Source of the DNA: Enterobacter sp. RHBSTW-00175
GTDB lineage: Bacteria; Pseudomonadota; Gammaproteobacteria; Enterobacterales; Enterobacteriaceae
Length of the DNA stretch: 64,000 nucleotides
Direction: 5' to 3'
NCBI RefSeq assembly: GCF_013927005.1
Contig: NZ_CP055930.1
Coordinates: forward strand, 2,976,001-3,040,000
Both the position numbers and the translations under genes were made by a program. Shown here piece by piece: positions 22,124-34,765 of this stretch; position 1 is the first letter of the stretch, and each line of letters begins with the position of its first letter. Below the pieces are notes generated by a model that worked only from the letters and a program-made list of their open reading frames with translations, was not told the origin of the DNA and searched no databases.

Positions 22124-24829
22124 ATGCTAATCAAATTATTAACCAAAGTTTTCGGTAGCCGTAACGATCGTACCCTGCGCCGTATGCGCAAAGCTGTCAC
22201 TGTTATCAATGGTATGGAACCGGCGATGGAAAAGCTCTCCGATGACGAGCTGAAAGCCAAAACCACGGAATTCCGTGCGCGTCTGGAAAAAGGCGAATCC
22301 TTAGAAACTCTGATCCCGGAAGCCTTTGCCGTCGTCCGTGAAGCAAGTAAGCGTGTGTTTGGCATGCGCCACTTCGACGTTCAGCTGCTGGGTGGTATGG
22401 TTCTGAACGAACGCTGCATCGCAGAAATGCGTACCGGTGAAGGTAAAACCCTGACCGCAACCTTGCCTGCTTACCTGAACGCGCTGTCTGGCAAAGGCGT
22501 TCACGTTGTTACCGTCAACGACTATCTGGCGCAGCGTGACGCCGAAAACAACCGTCCACTGTTCGAATTCCTCGGTATGACCGTGGGCATCAACATGTCC
22601 GGCCTGCCAGCACCAGCCAAGCGTGATGCCTATAACGCGGACATCACCTACGGTACCAACAACGAATACGGCTTCGACTATCTGCGCGACAACATGGCGT
22701 TCAGCCCTGAAGAGCGTGTACAGCGTAAACTGCACTATGCGCTGGTGGATGAGGTGGACTCCATTCTGATCGATGAAGCGCGAACCCCGCTTATCATCTC
22801 TGGCCCGGCTGAAGACAGCTCCGAGATGTACCGTAAAGTCGACAAAATCATTCCGCACCTGCTGCGTCAGGAAAAAGAAGACTCCGATACTTTCCAGGGC
22901 GAAGGCCACTTCTCCGTGGATGAAAAAGCGCGTCAGGTTAACCTGACTGAGCGCGGCCTGGTGCAAATTGAAGAGCTACTGGTTGCTCAGGGCATCATGG
23001 AAGAGGGCGAGTCACTGTACTCCCCGAGCAATATCATGCTGATGCACCACGTGACTGCGGCACTGCGTGCTCATGCACTGTTTACCCGCGACGTGGATTA
23101 CATCGTAAAAGACGGTGAAGTTATCATCGTTGATGAACATACCGGTCGTACCATGCAGGGACGTCGCTGGTCCGATGGTCTGCACCAGGCTGTTGAAGCC
23201 AAAGAAGGTGTGGATATTCAAAATGAAAACCAGACGCTGGCATCTATCACCTTCCAGAACTACTTCCGTCTGTACGAGAAGCTGGCAGGGATGACCGGTA
23301 CCGCAGATACCGAAGCGTTTGAATTCAGCTCTATCTACAAACTGGATACTGTAGTCGTCCCAACCAACCGTCCAATGATCCGTAAGGATATGCCGGACCT
23401 GGTTTACATGACTGAAGCGGAAAAAATCCAGGCGATCATTGAAGATATTCGTGACCGTACCGCAGCCGGCCAGCCGGTTCTGGTGGGTACCATTTCCATC
23501 GAGAAATCCGAAGTGGTATCCAATGAGCTGACCAAAGCGGGTATTAAACACAACGTACTGAACGCCAAGTTCCACGCCAAAGAAGCAGATATCGTTGCGC
23601 AGGCGGGTTACCCGGCGGCGGTGACCATCGCCACCAACATGGCGGGTCGTGGTACCGATATTATGCTCGGTGGTAGCTGGCAGGCAGAAGTTGCTGAGCT
23701 GGAAAACCCAACGCCAGAACAGATTGCTCAGATCAAGGCAGACTGGCAGGTGCGTCACGACGCGGTTCTGACTTCCGGTGGTTTACACATCATTGGTACC
23801 GAACGTCACGAATCTCGTCGTATCGATAACCAGCTGCGTGGTCGTGCGGGTCGTCAGGGTGATGCCGGTTCTTCCCGCTTCTACCTGTCTATGGAAGATG
23901 CGCTGATGCGTATCTTCGCCTCTGACCGTGTATCTGGCATGATGCGTAAACTGGGTATGAAGCCAGGCGAAGCGATTGAACACCCGTGGGTCACTAAAGC
24001 GATTGCTAACGCTCAGCGCAAAGTTGAAAGCCGTAACTTCGATATTCGTAAGCAACTGCTGGAATATGATGACGTGGCTAACGATCAGCGTCGTGCTATT
24101 TACACCCAGCGTAACGAACTGCTGGACGTGTCCGACGTGAGTGAAACCATCAACAGCATTCGTGAAGATGTGTTCAAAGCGACTATCGATGGCCACATTC
24201 CTCCACAGTCTCTGGAAGAAATGTGGGATATCGAAGGCTTGCAGGAACGTCTGAAAAACGACTTCGACCTTGAACTGCCAATCAAAGAGTGGCTGGACAA
24301 AGAGCCGGAACTGCATGAAGAAACCCTGCGCGAGCGTATCTTCGAAACCGCGCTGGATGTTTACAAGCGTAAAGAAGAAGTGGTTGGCGCTGAGATGATG
24401 CGTCACTTTGAGAAAGGTGTAATGCTGCAAACGCTGGACTCCCTGTGGAAAGAGCACCTGGCGGCGATGGATTATCTGCGCCAGGGTATCCACCTGCGTG
24501 GTTATGCGCAGAAGGATCCGAAACAGGAATACAAACGTGAATCCTTCGCCATGTTTGCTTCCATGCTGGAGTCACTTAAATATGAAGTGATTAGCACCCT
24601 GAGCAAGGTTCAGGTGCGGATGCCGGAAGAAGTAGAAGCGATGGAGCAGCAGCGTCGTGAAGAAGCTGAGCGCCTGGCGCAGATGCAACAACTGAGCCAC
24701 CAGACAGATGACAGCGAAGCGGCTGCGGCTATCGCGGCGCAAACTGGTGACCGCAAAGTCGGGCGTAACGATCCGTGCCCATGTGGTTCAGGTAAAAAAT
24801 ACAAGGCGTGCCACGGCCGCCTGAGCTAA
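22124..24829 (+). CDS. secA: Preprotein translocase ATPase SecA
   Basis: Motor ATPase that drives unfolded preproteins through SecYEG. It has 901 residues, as in E. coli. NBD1 carries Walker [11 protein letters not shown] (near 102-111) and the [14 protein letters not shown] region; the preprotein-binding domain, NBD2 ([11 protein letters not shown]) and the helical scaffold follow. The C-terminal zinc tail [14 protein letters not shown], which binds SecB, is intact. Regulation by SecM upstream is expected. A strong terminator follows before mutT. Confidence 0.99.
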   Translation: MLIKLLTKVFGSRNDRTLRRMRKAVTVINGMEPAMEKLSDDELKAKTTEFRARLEKGESLETLIPEAFAVVREASKRVFGMRHFDVQLLGGMVLNERCIAEMRTGEGKTLTATLPAYLNALSGKGVHVVTVNDYLAQRDAENNRPLFEFLGMTVGINMSGLPAPAKRDAYNADITYGTNNEYGFDYLRDNMAFSPEERVQRKLHYALVDEVDSILIDEARTPLIISGPAEDSSEMYRKVDKIIPHLLRQEKEDSDTFQGEGHFSVDEKARQVNLTERGLVQIEELLVAQGIMEEGESLYSPSNIMLMHHVTAALRAHALFTRDVDYIVKDGEVIIVDEHTGRTMQGRRWSDGLHQAVEAKEGVDIQNENQTLASITFQNYFRLYEKLAGMTGTADTEAFEFSSIYKLDTVVVPTNRPMIRKDMPDLVYMTEAEKIQAIIEDIRDRTAAGQPVLVGTISIEKSEVVSNELTKAGIKHNVLNAKFHAKEADIVAQAGYPAAVTIATNMAGRGTDIMLGGSWQAEVAELENPTPEQIAQIKADWQVRHDAVLTSGGLHIIGTERHESRRIDNQLRGRAGRQGDAGSSRFYLSMEDALMRIFASDRVSGMMRKLGMKPGEAIEHPWVTKAIANAQRKVESRNFDIRKQLLEYDDVANDQRRAIYTQRNELLDVSDVSETINSIREDVFKATIDGHIPPQSLEEMWDIEGLQERLKNDFDLELPIKEWLDKEPELHEETLRERIFETALDVYKRKEEVVGAEMMRHFEKGVMLQTLDSLWKEHLAAMDYLRQGIHLRGYAQKDPKQEYKRESFAMFASMLESLKYEVISTLSKVQVRMPEEVEAMEQQRREEAERLAQMQQLSHQTDDSEAAAAIAAQTGDRKVGRNDPCPCGSGKKYKACHGRLS

Positions 24830-24846
24830 GAACGTAACATAATCTA

Positions 24847-24873
24847 AAAGGCGCAGAAATCTGCGCCTTTTTT
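24847..24873 (+). terminator. Rho-independent terminator after secA
   Basis: Perfect 10-bp stem AAAGGCGCAG/CTGCGCCTTT with AAAT loop and a continuing T-run; it ends 14 bp before mutT. Confidence 0.92.
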
Positions 24874-24887
24874 ATGGAAGTCACACT

Positions 24888-25280
24888 ATGAAAACACTGC
24901 AAATTGCCGTCGGGATCATTCGCAACCCACAAAACAAAATCTTCATTACCCAGCGGGCAGCAGATGCTCATATGGCGAATAAGTGGGAATTTCCGGGTGG
25001 AAAGATTGAGTCAGGTGAAACGCCGGAGCAGGCGCTGATTCGCGAGCTTCAGGAAGAGGTCGGGATCACCCCCGTTGGGGCAACGCTTTTCGATAAGCTT
25101 GAGTACCAGTTCCCTGACCGCCACATCACGTTGTGGTTCTGGCTTGTCGAAAACTGGGAAGGGGAACCCTGGGGAAAAGAGGGGCAGCCGGGTGACTGGG
25201 TGGCGCTTCAGGCAAGCGATGCCGATAAATTCCCACCGGCAAATGAGCCTGTGATCCTGAGATTAGTCGCGCAACCGTAA
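24888..25280 (+). CDS. mutT: 8-oxo-dGTP diphosphatase MutT
   Basis: Nudix hydrolase that removes 8-oxo-dGTP from the nucleotide pool and so prevents A-to-C transversions. It has 130 residues. The Nudix box begins GGKIESGE and ends RELQEEVGI (about residues 37-60) with all invariant Glu and Gly residues. It lies downstream of the secA terminator with a GGAAG ribosome site, and ends in a hairpin shared with convergent yacG. Confidence 0.97.
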   Translation: MKTLQIAVGIIRNPQNKIFITQRAADAHMANKWEFPGGKIESGETPEQALIRELQEEVGITPVGATLFDKLEYQFPDRHITLWFWLVENWEGEPWGKEGQPGDWVALQASDADKFPPANEPVILRLVAQP

Positions 25281-25309
25281 GCCTGCTAAGCGAAGCGCCA
25301 GCAGGCTTT
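25279..25309. terminator. Hairpin between convergent mutT and yacG
   Basis: Stem AAGCCTGCT (25279-25287) with AGCAGGCTT (25300-25308). It overlaps the mutT stop and precedes the end of yacG, so it may serve both directions; the T-runs are short. Confidence 0.6.
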
Positions 25310-25314
25310 ACAGA

Positions 25315-25512
25315 TTACTGCTGGTTTTCGCTCCAGTCATCGCTGTCAGAGAGATCGCCTTCGCTTGGAATGCGTTTCTCTTCCGCAGCCCATTCGCCCA
25401 GGTCAATTAACTGGCAACGCTTACAGCAGAATGGGCGAAACGGACTCACTTCGCCCCAGACTACGGTTTTCCCACAGGTAGGGCAGCTTACGGTTGTTAC
25501 GTCAGACATCAA
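25315..25512 (-). CDS. yacG: DNA gyrase inhibitor YacG
   Basis: Small zinc-binding protein that in E. coli binds GyrB and blocks gyrase. It has 65 residues. The zinc knuckle is Cys9-x2-Cys12 and Cys28-x3-Cys32 (SCPTCGK and FCCKRC), followed by an acidic disordered tail. It is the last gene of the leftward coaE-zapD-yacG group and starts 6 bp after zapD. The in vivo role is not settled even in E. coli. Confidence 0.93.
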   Translation of the reverse strand: MMSDVTTVSCPTCGKTVVWGEVSPFRPFCCKRCQLIDLGEWAAEEKRIPSEGDLSDSDDWSENQQ

Positions 25513-25518
25513 TACTCC

Positions 25519-26262
25519 TTAACAGCAGGCCAGCTCAAAATCGAGGCGTTCAGGCACGAGGCCATTTTCGCTGTCCAGAGGCATAAATCTAATCGCAAAA
25601 CGGCTTTTATGGCCGGAGATTTGCGGGTAAAGCTGATCGCTCAGAGATAAGTTCAGGCGCAGCAGATCGGCATCATCACCGTTATCCTGATAAAAACCGT
25701 TCAGGCTGGTTTGCTTGCGGAAGGGCGCTGAATTGCGAACCAGGTCGAGAATGAGTGACAGCGTCTGGTTCATTGGCTCAAGGCTTGCCAGCCAGCTATT
25801 CACCTGCGCATCACGCTGGGTTTGCGGCATGTGCAACCACATATGGAGTGTCGGCAGGTCAAAGCTGCAGCAGCCGCCAGGAATGCTCAGGCGCTGACGA
25901 ACCAGGCCGATAAGCCGGTCTTCACGCAAGAATTGCCCCACGCGAGGGGCGGCCATCAGCACACTGCTGCTGGTTTTCAGCTGCTGGCGAAGCGAGTCGA
26001 TACGGCTTTGATCGACGCCCGGCACTTCAGTCCAGGCCTGCAATTTACGCTGCTGGCGCTCAAGCTCTTTTAATAACTCGGTGCGAACATCACCGCGTTC
26101 AATGACATCCAGCAGATCGCCAACATTGCGGAAAAAATGCAGCGCAGTGGCGTGATCGTTAACAGGCAGATGTTGTGAAAGCTGCTGAACTAAAAACTCG
26201 ATACGCAGCCAGGTACGCATTTTTTCGTTAAGCGGGTGCTCAAAAAGGATATTAGTAGACAT
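25519..26262 (-). CDS. zapD: Z-ring associated protein ZapD
   Basis: Cytoplasmic FtsZ-crosslinking protein (YacF) that bundles protofilaments and stabilises the Z ring, binding the FtsZ C-terminal tail. It has 247 residues, the E. coli length, and is mostly alpha-helical with no membrane segment. Its ATG shares bases with the coaE stop, so the two are translationally coupled. Its location a few kb from ftsZ is the standard arrangement in enterobacteria. Confidence 0.96.
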   Translation of the reverse strand: MSTNILFEHPLNEKMRTWLRIEFLVQQLSQHLPVNDHATALHFFRNVGDLLDVIERGDVRTELLKELERQQRKLQAWTEVPGVDQSRIDSLRQQLKTSSSVLMAAPRVGQFLREDRLIGLVRQRLSIPGGCCSFDLPTLHMWLHMPQTQRDAQVNSWLASLEPMNQTLSLILDLVRNSAPFRKQTSLNGFYQDNGDDADLLRLNLSLSDQLYPQISGHKSRFAIRFMPLDSENGLVPERLDFELACC

Positions 26263-26882
26263 TATGGTTTTTCCTGTGCAACGGCCTGCGCGGCGAACGT
26301 CAGATACTGCGCGTGCAGACGGGCAACATCCGATGCAAGAGCATCTGGTGCGCCGTTATTATCAATAACATCATCCGCAACAGCAAGGCGCGCTTCACGC
26401 GTGACCTGAGCAGCAAGAATTTGTTCAGCATGTTCACGCGAGACATGGTCGCGCGTCATTGTTCGCTCGATCTGCGTTTCGGGGGAAACATCGATAACCA
26501 GAATCCGGTCGGCTTTTTTCTGAAGCTGATTTTCCACCAATAGGGGTACAACCCACAGTACGTAGGGTGAACGGGCTTCAGTAATCTGACGCTGAGTTTC
26601 CTGGTGGATAATGGGGTGGAGCAGAGCATTAAGCCAGGCTTTTTCCGAAGAATCAGAAAAAATGCACTCGCGAAGCTGACGACGATTGAGTGTGCCATCT
26701 GCATTGATGACTTCACGCCCGAAATGCGCTTCGATGGCCTTTAATGCGGGTGTATTGGGTTCTACCACCTGACGGGCAATAATATCGGCATCAATAATCG
26801 GGATGCCCAGACGAGAAAAAGCGTCTGCAACGGTGCTTTTGCCACTACCGATGCCGCCGGTTAACGCGACGATGTACCCCAT
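26262..26882 (-). CDS. coaE: Dephospho-CoA kinase
   Basis: Catalyses the last step of coenzyme A synthesis, phosphorylating the 3' hydroxyl of dephospho-CoA. It has 206 residues. The P-loop is GGIGSGKST (residues 9-17), and the DADIIAR segment with the conserved aspartate follows. It heads the leftward coaE-zapD-yacG group. In E. coli the neighbouring gene is guaC, transcribed divergently, as here. Confidence 0.97.
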   Translation of the reverse strand: MGYIVALTGGIGSGKSTVADAFSRLGIPIIDADIIARQVVEPNTPALKAIEAHFGREVINADGTLNRRQLRECIFSDSSEKAWLNALLHPIIHQETQRQITEARSPYVLWVVPLLVENQLQKKADRILVIDVSPETQIERTMTRDHVSREHAEQILAAQVTREARLAVADDVIDNNGAPDALASDVARLHAQYLTFAAQAVAQEKP

Positions 26883-27110
26883 TAAATCAAATCCTGGGAA
26901 TTATTCATTATTAAAATCAGTTGTTTAAAATTTAAACTTAGAGCAGCGAATGGTTAACTCTCTTTACCTGCTTTCTACCAGGTAAATTTATAGGATTGTA
27001 GCGTAAAAAAAGAGAATTTCGCAGTCTTGCGGAGCAGGTATTAGTGCGTATGATAGCGTCACTGGAGTTGTGCTTTTAACATATTTGCCTCTAACCCCAG
27101 GAATCCGCAC

Positions 27111-28154
27111 ATGCGTATCGAAGAAGATCTGAAGTTAGGTTTCAAAGACGTTCTCATCCGCCCTAAACGCTCTACACTGAAAAGTCGCTCAGACGTTGAA
27201 CTCGAACGTCAATTCACCTTTAAACATTCCGGTCAGACCTGGTCTGGTGTGCCAATCATTGCGGCCAACATGGACACTGTGGGTACCTTCGCAATGGCAA
27301 CAGCGCTGGCAAAATTTGATGTCCTCACCGCCGTGCATAAGCACTACAGCACTGAAGAGTGGAATGCCTTTGTGGCGTCAGCGTCTGACGATGTTGTTAA
27401 GCATGTCATGGTTTCTACCGGTACATCCGATGCGGATTTTGAAAAGACCAAACAGATCCTGGCGGTTAACCCGGCGCTGAATTTTGTTTGTATTGATGTC
27501 GCGAATGGTTATTCCGAGCACTTCGTGCAGTTCGTCAGCAAAGCGCGTGCGGCCTGGCCGACCAAAACCATTATCGCGGGTAACGTTGTGACCGGCGAAA
27601 TGTGTGAAGAGCTGATCCTCTCCGGTGCGGATATCGTGAAAGTGGGTATTGGCCCGGGATCCGTGTGTACTACGCGTGTAAAAACCGGCGTGGGTTACCC
27701 GCAGCTTTCTGCGGTGATTGAGTGTGCCGATGCAGCCCACGGTCTTGGTGGCCAGATTATCAGCGACGGTGGTTGCACCATGCCGGGTGATGTGGCTAAA
27801 GCCTTTGGTGGCGGTGCCGATTTCGTGATGCTTGGCGGAATGCTGGCAGGTCACGAAGAGAGTGGCGGCACGGTGGTTGAAGAGAACGGCGAGAAATTTA
27901 TGCTGTTCTACGGTATGAGCTCTGAATCCGCGATGACCCGTCATGTGGGTGGCGTGGCAAAATATCGTGCAGCAGAAGGTAAAACCGTGAAGCTGCCACT
28001 GCGCGGCCCTGTCGAGAATACGGCGCGCGATGTTCTCGGTGGCCTGCGCTCAGCCTGTACCTACGTTGGGGCTTCACGCCTGAAAGAGCTGACTAAACGC
28101 ACCACGTTTATCCGCGTTCAGGAGCAGGAAAACCGCGTATTCAATAGCCTCTGA
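27111..28154 (+). CDS. guaC: GMP reductase
   Basis: NADPH-dependent reductive deamination of GMP to IMP, a purine salvage step. It has 347 residues. It is a TIM-barrel IMPDH/GMPR family member; the catalytic cysteine is Cys186 in GPGSVCTTR, followed by [12 protein letters not shown] and the FMLFYGMSS loop. It is transcribed divergently from coaE across a 228-bp spacer whose promoter I could not pick out clearly. Identity is secure. Confidence 0.97.
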   Translation: MRIEEDLKLGFKDVLIRPKRSTLKSRSDVELERQFTFKHSGQTWSGVPIIAANMDTVGTFAMATALAKFDVLTAVHKHYSTEEWNAFVASASDDVVKHVMVSTGTSDADFEKTKQILAVNPALNFVCIDVANGYSEHFVQFVSKARAAWPTKTIIAGNVVTGEMCEELILSGADIVKVGIGPGSVCTTRVKTGVGYPQLSAVIECADAAHGLGGQIISDGGCTMPGDVAKAFGGGADFVMLGGMLAGHEESGGTVVEENGEKFMLFYGMSSESAMTRHVGGVAKYRAAEGKTVKLPLRGPVENTARDVLGGLRSACTYVGASRLKELTKRTTFIRVQEQENRVFNSL

Positions 28155-28187
28155 TGGCTCTTGCTGGCGCACAACCGCGCGCCAGCA

Positions 28188-29384
28188 CTAACCCGCACTC
28201 ATCGCATCCCCCAGATGGAAAATCGGTAAGTACATCGCGACCACCAGCGTGCCGATTATGACTCCCGTCACAATCAACAGTATTGGCTCCAGTAGTGCCG
28301 CCAGGTTGTCTGCTTGCTGGAGCGTTTGCTCCGTGTGGTGATGTGCAAGATTCTCCAGCATGATATCGAGAGCTCCGGATACCTCCCCGGTACGTATCAA
28401 CTGAATGCAGAGTGGTGTAAACACCGCAGTATGTTGAAATGCTAACCAGACCGGCGTTCCCTGTTCGATTTTCTCCTGCATTCCCTGAATCACATCCCGC
28501 CAGAATGGGTTATCAACGGTTTCTTCCGCACTTTCCAGACCTTGTAAAAAAGCGATACCTGCCTGCTGCGTGAGTGATAACACGGTAAATATCTGCCCCA
28601 GTTTTTGCCCCCTGGCCAGTGCGCCCATAATGGGTAAATGCAGGACTATTCGCTGATTCACGCGCTGCCATCGCGGATACCGCCGAAGACGGTAAATAAC
28701 GACGGGCGGAACGAGCACTAATACAGCCAGAATAATCGCCCATTCCTGAATGAACGCTGCCAGTCCCATTACCATCTGCGTTAACAGCGGCAGAGGGGTA
28801 TTAAATGTTCTGTAGATGGCCGCGAATTCTGGCAAGACCAGCGTGACCATCGCCAGTACAACGACAACGGCCAGCGTCAGGATTATTACCGGGTAGCGCA
28901 GCGCTTTTTTCACCTTCGTATTAAGCAGCTGCTGCGATTTTTGTTGTTGTGCGAGCTGGCGGCAACACTCTTCCAGCTTGCCCGTGAGCTCGCCTGTTCT
29001 CACCATTGAAACGTAGAGCGGGCTGAATACCTCTGGCCATTTTTTTAACGCTGCAGACAAGGCACATCCCTCGCTAAGATCGTCAGCCAGACTTTGCAAC
29101 AGTGCCTGCCACTGCGTGACAGGGTGTTGCTGCGCCAGCATCTCAAGACTGTGAGACAGCGTAAGACCTGCCTTGAGAAGCGTCGCGAGCTGCCGAAAAA
29201 CGTCATAGCAGTGTTGAGACTGCCACCGACGACGCTGCGAACAGCGTATCAGCGTCAAAGGATGTAGCGCTTTTCGCATTAATGCCGTAAATGCGGCTTC
29301 ACGATTGATGGCCCACATCACTCCGTTTTGTAACTCGCCCTCTTCTGTAAGCGCCCGCCAGCGCCAGAGTTGATTAGCCCCCAT
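28188..29384 (-). CDS. hofC: Type IV pilus assembly platform protein HofC
   Basis: GspF/PilC-family inner-membrane platform for a type IV pilus-like assembly machine. It has 398 residues with two repeats of the GspF domain and three hydrophobic segments (near 170-190, 215-245 and 370-390). The start overlaps hofB by 11 nt. It belongs to the leftward ppdD-hofB-hofC operon. In E. coli K-12 these genes are poorly expressed under laboratory conditions; no disruption is seen here. Confidence 0.93.
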   Translation of the reverse strand: MGANQLWRWRALTEEGELQNGVMWAINREAAFTALMRKALHPLTLIRCSQRRRWQSQHCYDVFRQLATLLKAGLTLSHSLEMLAQQHPVTQWQALLQSLADDLSEGCALSAALKKWPEVFSPLYVSMVRTGELTGKLEECCRQLAQQQKSQQLLNTKVKKALRYPVIILTLAVVVVLAMVTLVLPEFAAIYRTFNTPLPLLTQMVMGLAAFIQEWAIILAVLVLVPPVVIYRLRRYPRWQRVNQRIVLHLPIMGALARGQKLGQIFTVLSLTQQAGIAFLQGLESAEETVDNPFWRDVIQGMQEKIEQGTPVWLAFQHTAVFTPLCIQLIRTGEVSGALDIMLENLAHHHTEQTLQQADNLAALLEPILLIVTGVIIGTLVVAMYLPIFHLGDAMSAG

Positions 29385-30756
29385 TGGACATTCCCAGCAC
29401 GCGTACCAGCTCTTCCACGGTGGTTAGCCCTTGCTCGACCGCCATACAGCCATGTTCAAACAGGGTTGTCATCCCGGTCTGCCGGGCGCTTGCTTCGATA
29501 ACCTCAATTGCGGCACCACTGGAAATGGCCTGGCGCAGGTCGTTGTCGATGGTCAGAACCTCAAACAGAGCAATGCGGCCATAAAAGCCGTGATAGCAAC
29601 GATCGCACCCGGTTGGTCGCCACTGCGGTAGCTCTCGCGGCCAAAGTGTGAGAGGCAATACGGCTTTGGTCTGCCCCTCCTGTCGGCAATGGGGGCACAA
29701 CCGGCGAACCAGTCGCTGTGCTATCACCAGAGAGAGTGCAGATGAGATCATCCAGCGAGCGACACCCATTTGCTGCAAACGGATCAGCGTCTCTGTCGTC
29801 GAATTTGTATGAAGCGTGGAGAGCACCAGGTGCCCGGTCTGTGCGGCATTGATGGCAATTTCTGCCGTTTCACCATCACGAATTTCACCCACCATAATAA
29901 TGTCGGGATCCTGGCGTAACAGGGCGCGTAATACGCTTTGAAAGGTGAGCCCGGCTCGCGGGTTTATTTGGGTCTGATTGAGGCCTGCAAGCGGGATCTC
30001 GATAGGATCTTCAACGCTACAAATGTTCACATCCGGCGTGTTACGCGTTTGCAAGGCGCTGTAGAGGGTGACGGTTTTACCGCTCCCCGTTGGCCCGGTA
30101 ACCAGGATCAACCCCTGTGGCTGGCGGAGCATTTCGGTAAATTGAGCCTGCTGTTCTGCACTCATGCCCAGTTGTGCAATATCCAGAGCCTGTTGCTCCT
30201 GCTGTAGCAGGCGCAGAACGATTTTCTCGCCGCCGCTACAGGGCAGGGTGGCGATACGAAAAGAGACCGGTTCGTTTGCCAGTTCGACCGTAAACTGACC
30301 ATCCTGGGGCAGACGCCGTTCCGCAATATCCAGGTTGCCCAGCACTTTTAGCCGCGCCGTGAGCGAGGTTGCCAACCCGGCGTTGAGGGTTGTGTGTGGG
30401 TTGAGTACGCCATCGATGCGCAGGCGAATGTGGCAGTCGTGTTCCGACGGCTCAATATGAATATCTGATGCCCGCTGACGCATGGCCTGCAACAGCGTGC
30501 GGTTGAGAATATCCACAGCGGAGTGGGCCGTTGACGCCACAGGCAGATGTGATTGCGATGCCAGCTGCCGGTGTTTTTCCATGCGTTCGCTCGTCCAGCA
30601 TTCAATATCAATGCGCTTTTGCGTCGCGAAACGTAAGGCTTCCATCAGCTCTGCGGCAGGCGTACCCACCACTGCTATGTTGACCATAGTGGCATCGCTT
30701 GTGAGCAGCTGCGCATGGTAGCGCTGACAGAGCGCCATCAGTTGTTCCGTATTCAT
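29374..30756 (-). CDS. hofB: Type IV pilus assembly ATPase HofB
   Basis: GspE/PilB-type secretion ATPase powering pilin extension. It has 460 residues. Walker A is GPTGSGKTVT, the Walker B region is DIIMVGEIRDGE, and a C-terminal four-cysteine zinc site is visible (CPHC ... CDRC). It lies 12 bp after ppdD and overlaps hofC. The gene is intact, so a functional assembly ATPase is plausible if the rest of the machine is encoded elsewhere. Confidence 0.94.
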   Translation of the reverse strand: MNTEQLMALCQRYHAQLLTSDATMVNIAVVGTPAAELMEALRFATQKRIDIECWTSERMEKHRQLASQSHLPVASTAHSAVDILNRTLLQAMRQRASDIHIEPSEHDCHIRLRIDGVLNPHTTLNAGLATSLTARLKVLGNLDIAERRLPQDGQFTVELANEPVSFRIATLPCSGGEKIVLRLLQQEQQALDIAQLGMSAEQQAQFTEMLRQPQGLILVTGPTGSGKTVTLYSALQTRNTPDVNICSVEDPIEIPLAGLNQTQINPRAGLTFQSVLRALLRQDPDIIMVGEIRDGETAEIAINAAQTGHLVLSTLHTNSTTETLIRLQQMGVARWMISSALSLVIAQRLVRRLCPHCRQEGQTKAVLPLTLWPRELPQWRPTGCDRCYHGFYGRIALFEVLTIDNDLRQAISSGAAIEVIEASARQTGMTTLFEHGCMAVEQGLTTVEELVRVLGMSNGG

Positions 30757-30768
30757 CAGCCGCTCCTG

Positions 30769-31206
30769 TTAATTGCTGTTGAAGCGGAAGACGTCTTCGC
30801 AGGCTTGCTTAAGCGCGATGTCGTTCGCGATGCTGCATGTCCGTGTCCAGCCGGTCATACCGTTGCTGTTGTCCCAAACTGGCGTCATGCTGACGTCAAG
30901 GCCGTTCAGGCTTTCTTGTCCTGTGAGTGTAATCGTGCCTTTTGTCACGCTCATGCCGGAAACATAGCGAGAGGTAACGGGCGAGGGGATGCCATTACTT
31001 CCCCCATCGCAACTCTCTACGCCGCCGTGCTCCAGGGCGCAAAGCTCAACGGCGGTGCGGTACGGGATAAAGGTTTGCAGCATGTCGGTTAGCGCGGCTT
31101 TTCGAAGGTAGTTCTGGTAAGCGGGTACGCCGATCGCACTTAATATGGCAATAATGCCGATGACCACCATTAACTCAATCAGCGTGAATCCATGTTGTCT
31201 GTTCAT
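30769..31206 (-). CDS. ppdD: Type IV major prepilin PpdD
   Basis: Type IVa pilin precursor. It has 145 residues. The class III signal MNRQHG is cleaved after Gly6, leaving N-terminal Phe and Glu5 in FTLIELMVVIGIIAILSAIGVPAYQ, the hydrophobic helix that packs the pilus core. Two C-terminal cysteine pairs (LCALEHGGVESC and CSIANDIALKQAC) would form disulfides. It is the first gene of the ppdD-hofB-hofC operon. Prepilin peptidase and secretin must come from elsewhere. Confidence 0.95.
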   Translation of the reverse strand: MNRQHGFTLIELMVVIGIIAILSAIGVPAYQNYLRKAALTDMLQTFIPYRTAVELCALEHGGVESCDGGSNGIPSPVTSRYVSGMSVTKGTITLTGQESLNGLDVSMTPVWDNSNGMTGWTRTCSIANDIALKQACEDVFRFNSN

Positions 31207-31347
31207 ATCTGCTCCTTAGAAAAAGTGGCGCTACTGTGGCAGCGCGGAGGAGCACAGACGAGTGGCAAAAAAGGAAGTGTGAAGGCGCTTTCAGCGAATT
31301 AATGCGGGGTTGCAGTGCGGGACAACAGAGTTGCGAGCGGCTTCGTA

Positions 31348-31375
31348 TTTCCCCTCTCCGGGCAGAGAGGGGAAA
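31348..31375. terminator. Strong hairpin between nadC and ppdD
   Basis: Perfect 11-bp inverted repeat TTTCCCCTCTC (31348-31358) / GAGAGGGGAAA (31365-31375) with a 6-nt loop, 7 bp past the nadC stop. It has no long T-run, so it may stabilise or end the nadC transcript rather than be a classical terminator. It resembles the hairpin part of the repeats after acnB and hpt. Confidence 0.6.
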
Positions 31376-31382
31376 GGCGGTA

Positions 31383-32923
<1,541 letters not shown>

Positions 32924-32927
<4 letters not shown>

Positions 32928-33778
32928 CGCTGTTTACCATGCTGTTGGTTATCGTTGCGGAACGTCTGTTCAAGCTCGGTGAACACTGGCAACTGGATCA
33001 CCGGCTGGAAGTCCTCTTCCGTCGTATCAAACACTTTTCCCTGCTCCGCACGCTGCTGATGACCGCAGGCGTGATGCTGATAACTTTCCTGCTGTTGCGC
33101 TCGCTGCACGGCCTCTTTTTCAATGTGCCGTTGCTGGTGGTGTGGATCCTGCTCGGCGTTTTGTGTATCGGCGCGGGTAAAGTCCGTTTGCATTATCACG
33201 CTTATCTGAAGGCAGCATCACGGGATGATGCCCATGCGCGAAGTGCAATGGCGAGCGAGCTCACCATGATCCACGGCGTTCCGCCTGATTGCGACGAGCG
33301 TGATTTTCTTCGCGAGCTGCAAAATGCCCTGCTGTGGATTAACTTTCGCTTTTATCTGGCACCGTTATTCTGGTTTGTGGTGGGTGGCCCGTCGGGCCCT
33401 GTCTTGCTGATGGGTTATGCATTTTTACGTGCCTGGCAGTCCTGGCTTGCCCGATACCTCACTCCACATGAGCGGCTGCAATCCGGGATTGATGCCATTT
33501 TGCATGTGCTTGACTGGATCCCGGTGCGGTTTGTCGGGGTAGTGTATGCGTTGATTGGTCACGGTGAAAAAGCGCTGCCAGCGTGGTTTGCCTCTCTGGC
33601 TGACCGCCATACTGCGCAGTATCAGGTGTTAACGCGCCTGGCGCAGTTTTCTCTGGCGCGTGAGCCACACACCGACAAGATAGAGACGCCAAAAGCGGCT
33701 GTGTCGATGGCGAAGAAAACATCCTTTGTAGTCGTGGTGGTCGTGGCGTTGCTGACCATTTACGGCACGCTGGTGTAA
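32924..33778 (+). CDS. ampE: Regulatory inner-membrane protein AmpE
   Basis: Inner-membrane protein cotranscribed with ampD, proposed as a sensor or transporter in beta-lactamase induction; its biochemical activity is unknown. It has 284 residues, the E. coli length, with about four hydrophobic segments (near 45-60, 65-85, 140-160 and the C-terminal [18 protein letters not shown]). The start overlaps ampD by 4 nt. It converges on the GH43 gene with only 21 bp between. Confidence 0.93.
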
Positions 33779-33799
33779 CCCAGAGCGCCGTCACTTCGG

Positions 33800-34750
33800 T
33801 TAAAGCGTATCAGCAGGCGGGATGCCAAAATCAGGCATCCCGTTTTTATCCCAGCGGACAAGCTTCAGGCGGGTATGGCGATTAGGATCGTAAAGCGGAT
33901 CGCCTTCAATTTCGGTGTAGTTACGTGCGTGATACACCAGTACATCTTCCCCATCCGGCGTTTGCGTAAAGCTGTTGTGCCCCGGTCCATACTGGCGATT
34001 TTCGTAGCTGGTTGTGAATACCGGGCGCGGTGATTTCTGCCAGTTCGCCGGGTTTTGCGGATCGGCGTTCATATCAATCCACAATAGCCCCATGCAGTAG
34101 TTCTTGTCGGTTGCGCTGGCGGAGTAGCTGATAAATAGCCTGTCATTGTGCACCAGCACTGCCGGGCCTTCGTTAACCCAAAATCCGCGGCACTCCCAGT
34201 CATATTCCGGCTTGCTGAGCATTACCGGCTGGCCTTTGAGCGTCCAGGGATTCTCCATTTCACACAGATAAAGGTTGGAGTTACCGGAGATATCCGGGGC
34301 TTTTTGCGCCCACAGATACCAGCGTTTTCCCTGATGCACAAACGTGGTTGCATCCAGTGCAAAGGTGTCGAACTGGCTTTTAATCTGCCCCTTTTCTTGC
34401 CATTTTCCGGTAAGTGGATCCGGGTCGGCGCACTCCAGGGCGAACATGCGATGCTGGAACATCCCGAGCTTATCGAGCGCCTGGGTATGGGTGGCGGCAA
34501 AATAGATGTACCACTTGCCGTCAATGTGATGCAGTTCCGGCGCCCAGATAAGCTCACTCATAGGGCCGGTGTCGGGTTTACGCCAGACAACCACCTCATC
34601 GGCGCTGCGCAGTCCTTCCAGCGAGTCTGCGCGGCGGATCTCCAGTCTGTCGTACTGCGGCACGGAGGCAATAAAATAATATTGCCCCTCGTGATGCAAA
34701 ATGTACGGATCGGCCCGTTGTTCGATAAACGGATTTGGCCAGGTTTGCAT
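33800..34750 (-). CDS. GH43-family glycosidase (arabinofuranosidase or xylosidase)
   Basis: Five-bladed beta-propeller glycosidase of family GH43. It has 316 residues and no signal peptide, so it acts in the cytoplasm on imported oligosaccharides. The expected catalytic triad is visible: Asp14 (ADPYI, base), Asp133 (ALDATTF, pKa modulator) and Glu194 (NEGPAV, acid). It resembles exo-alpha-L-arabinofuranosidases more than xylosidases, but the substrate is inferred. It lies 15 bp downstream of a GPH symporter on the same strand, presumably one operon. This pair is not found between ampE and aroP in E. coli K-12, so it is a lineage-specific insertion. Confidence 0.85.
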   Translation of the reverse strand: MQTWPNPFIEQRADPYILHHEGQYYFIASVPQYDRLEIRRADSLEGLRSADEVVVWRKPDTGPMSELIWAPELHHIDGKWYIYFAATHTQALDKLGMFQHRMFALECADPDPLTGKWQEKGQIKSQFDTFALDATTFVHQGKRWYLWAQKAPDISGNSNLYLCEMENPWTLKGQPVMLSKPEYDWECRGFWVNEGPAVLVHNDRLFISYSASATDKNYCMGLLWIDMNADPQNPANWQKSPRPVFTTSYENRQYGPGHNSFTQTPDGEDVLVYHARNYTEIEGDPLYDPNRHTRLKLVRWDKNGMPDFGIPPADTL

Positions 34751-34765
34751 TCGGCTTTCCTTATT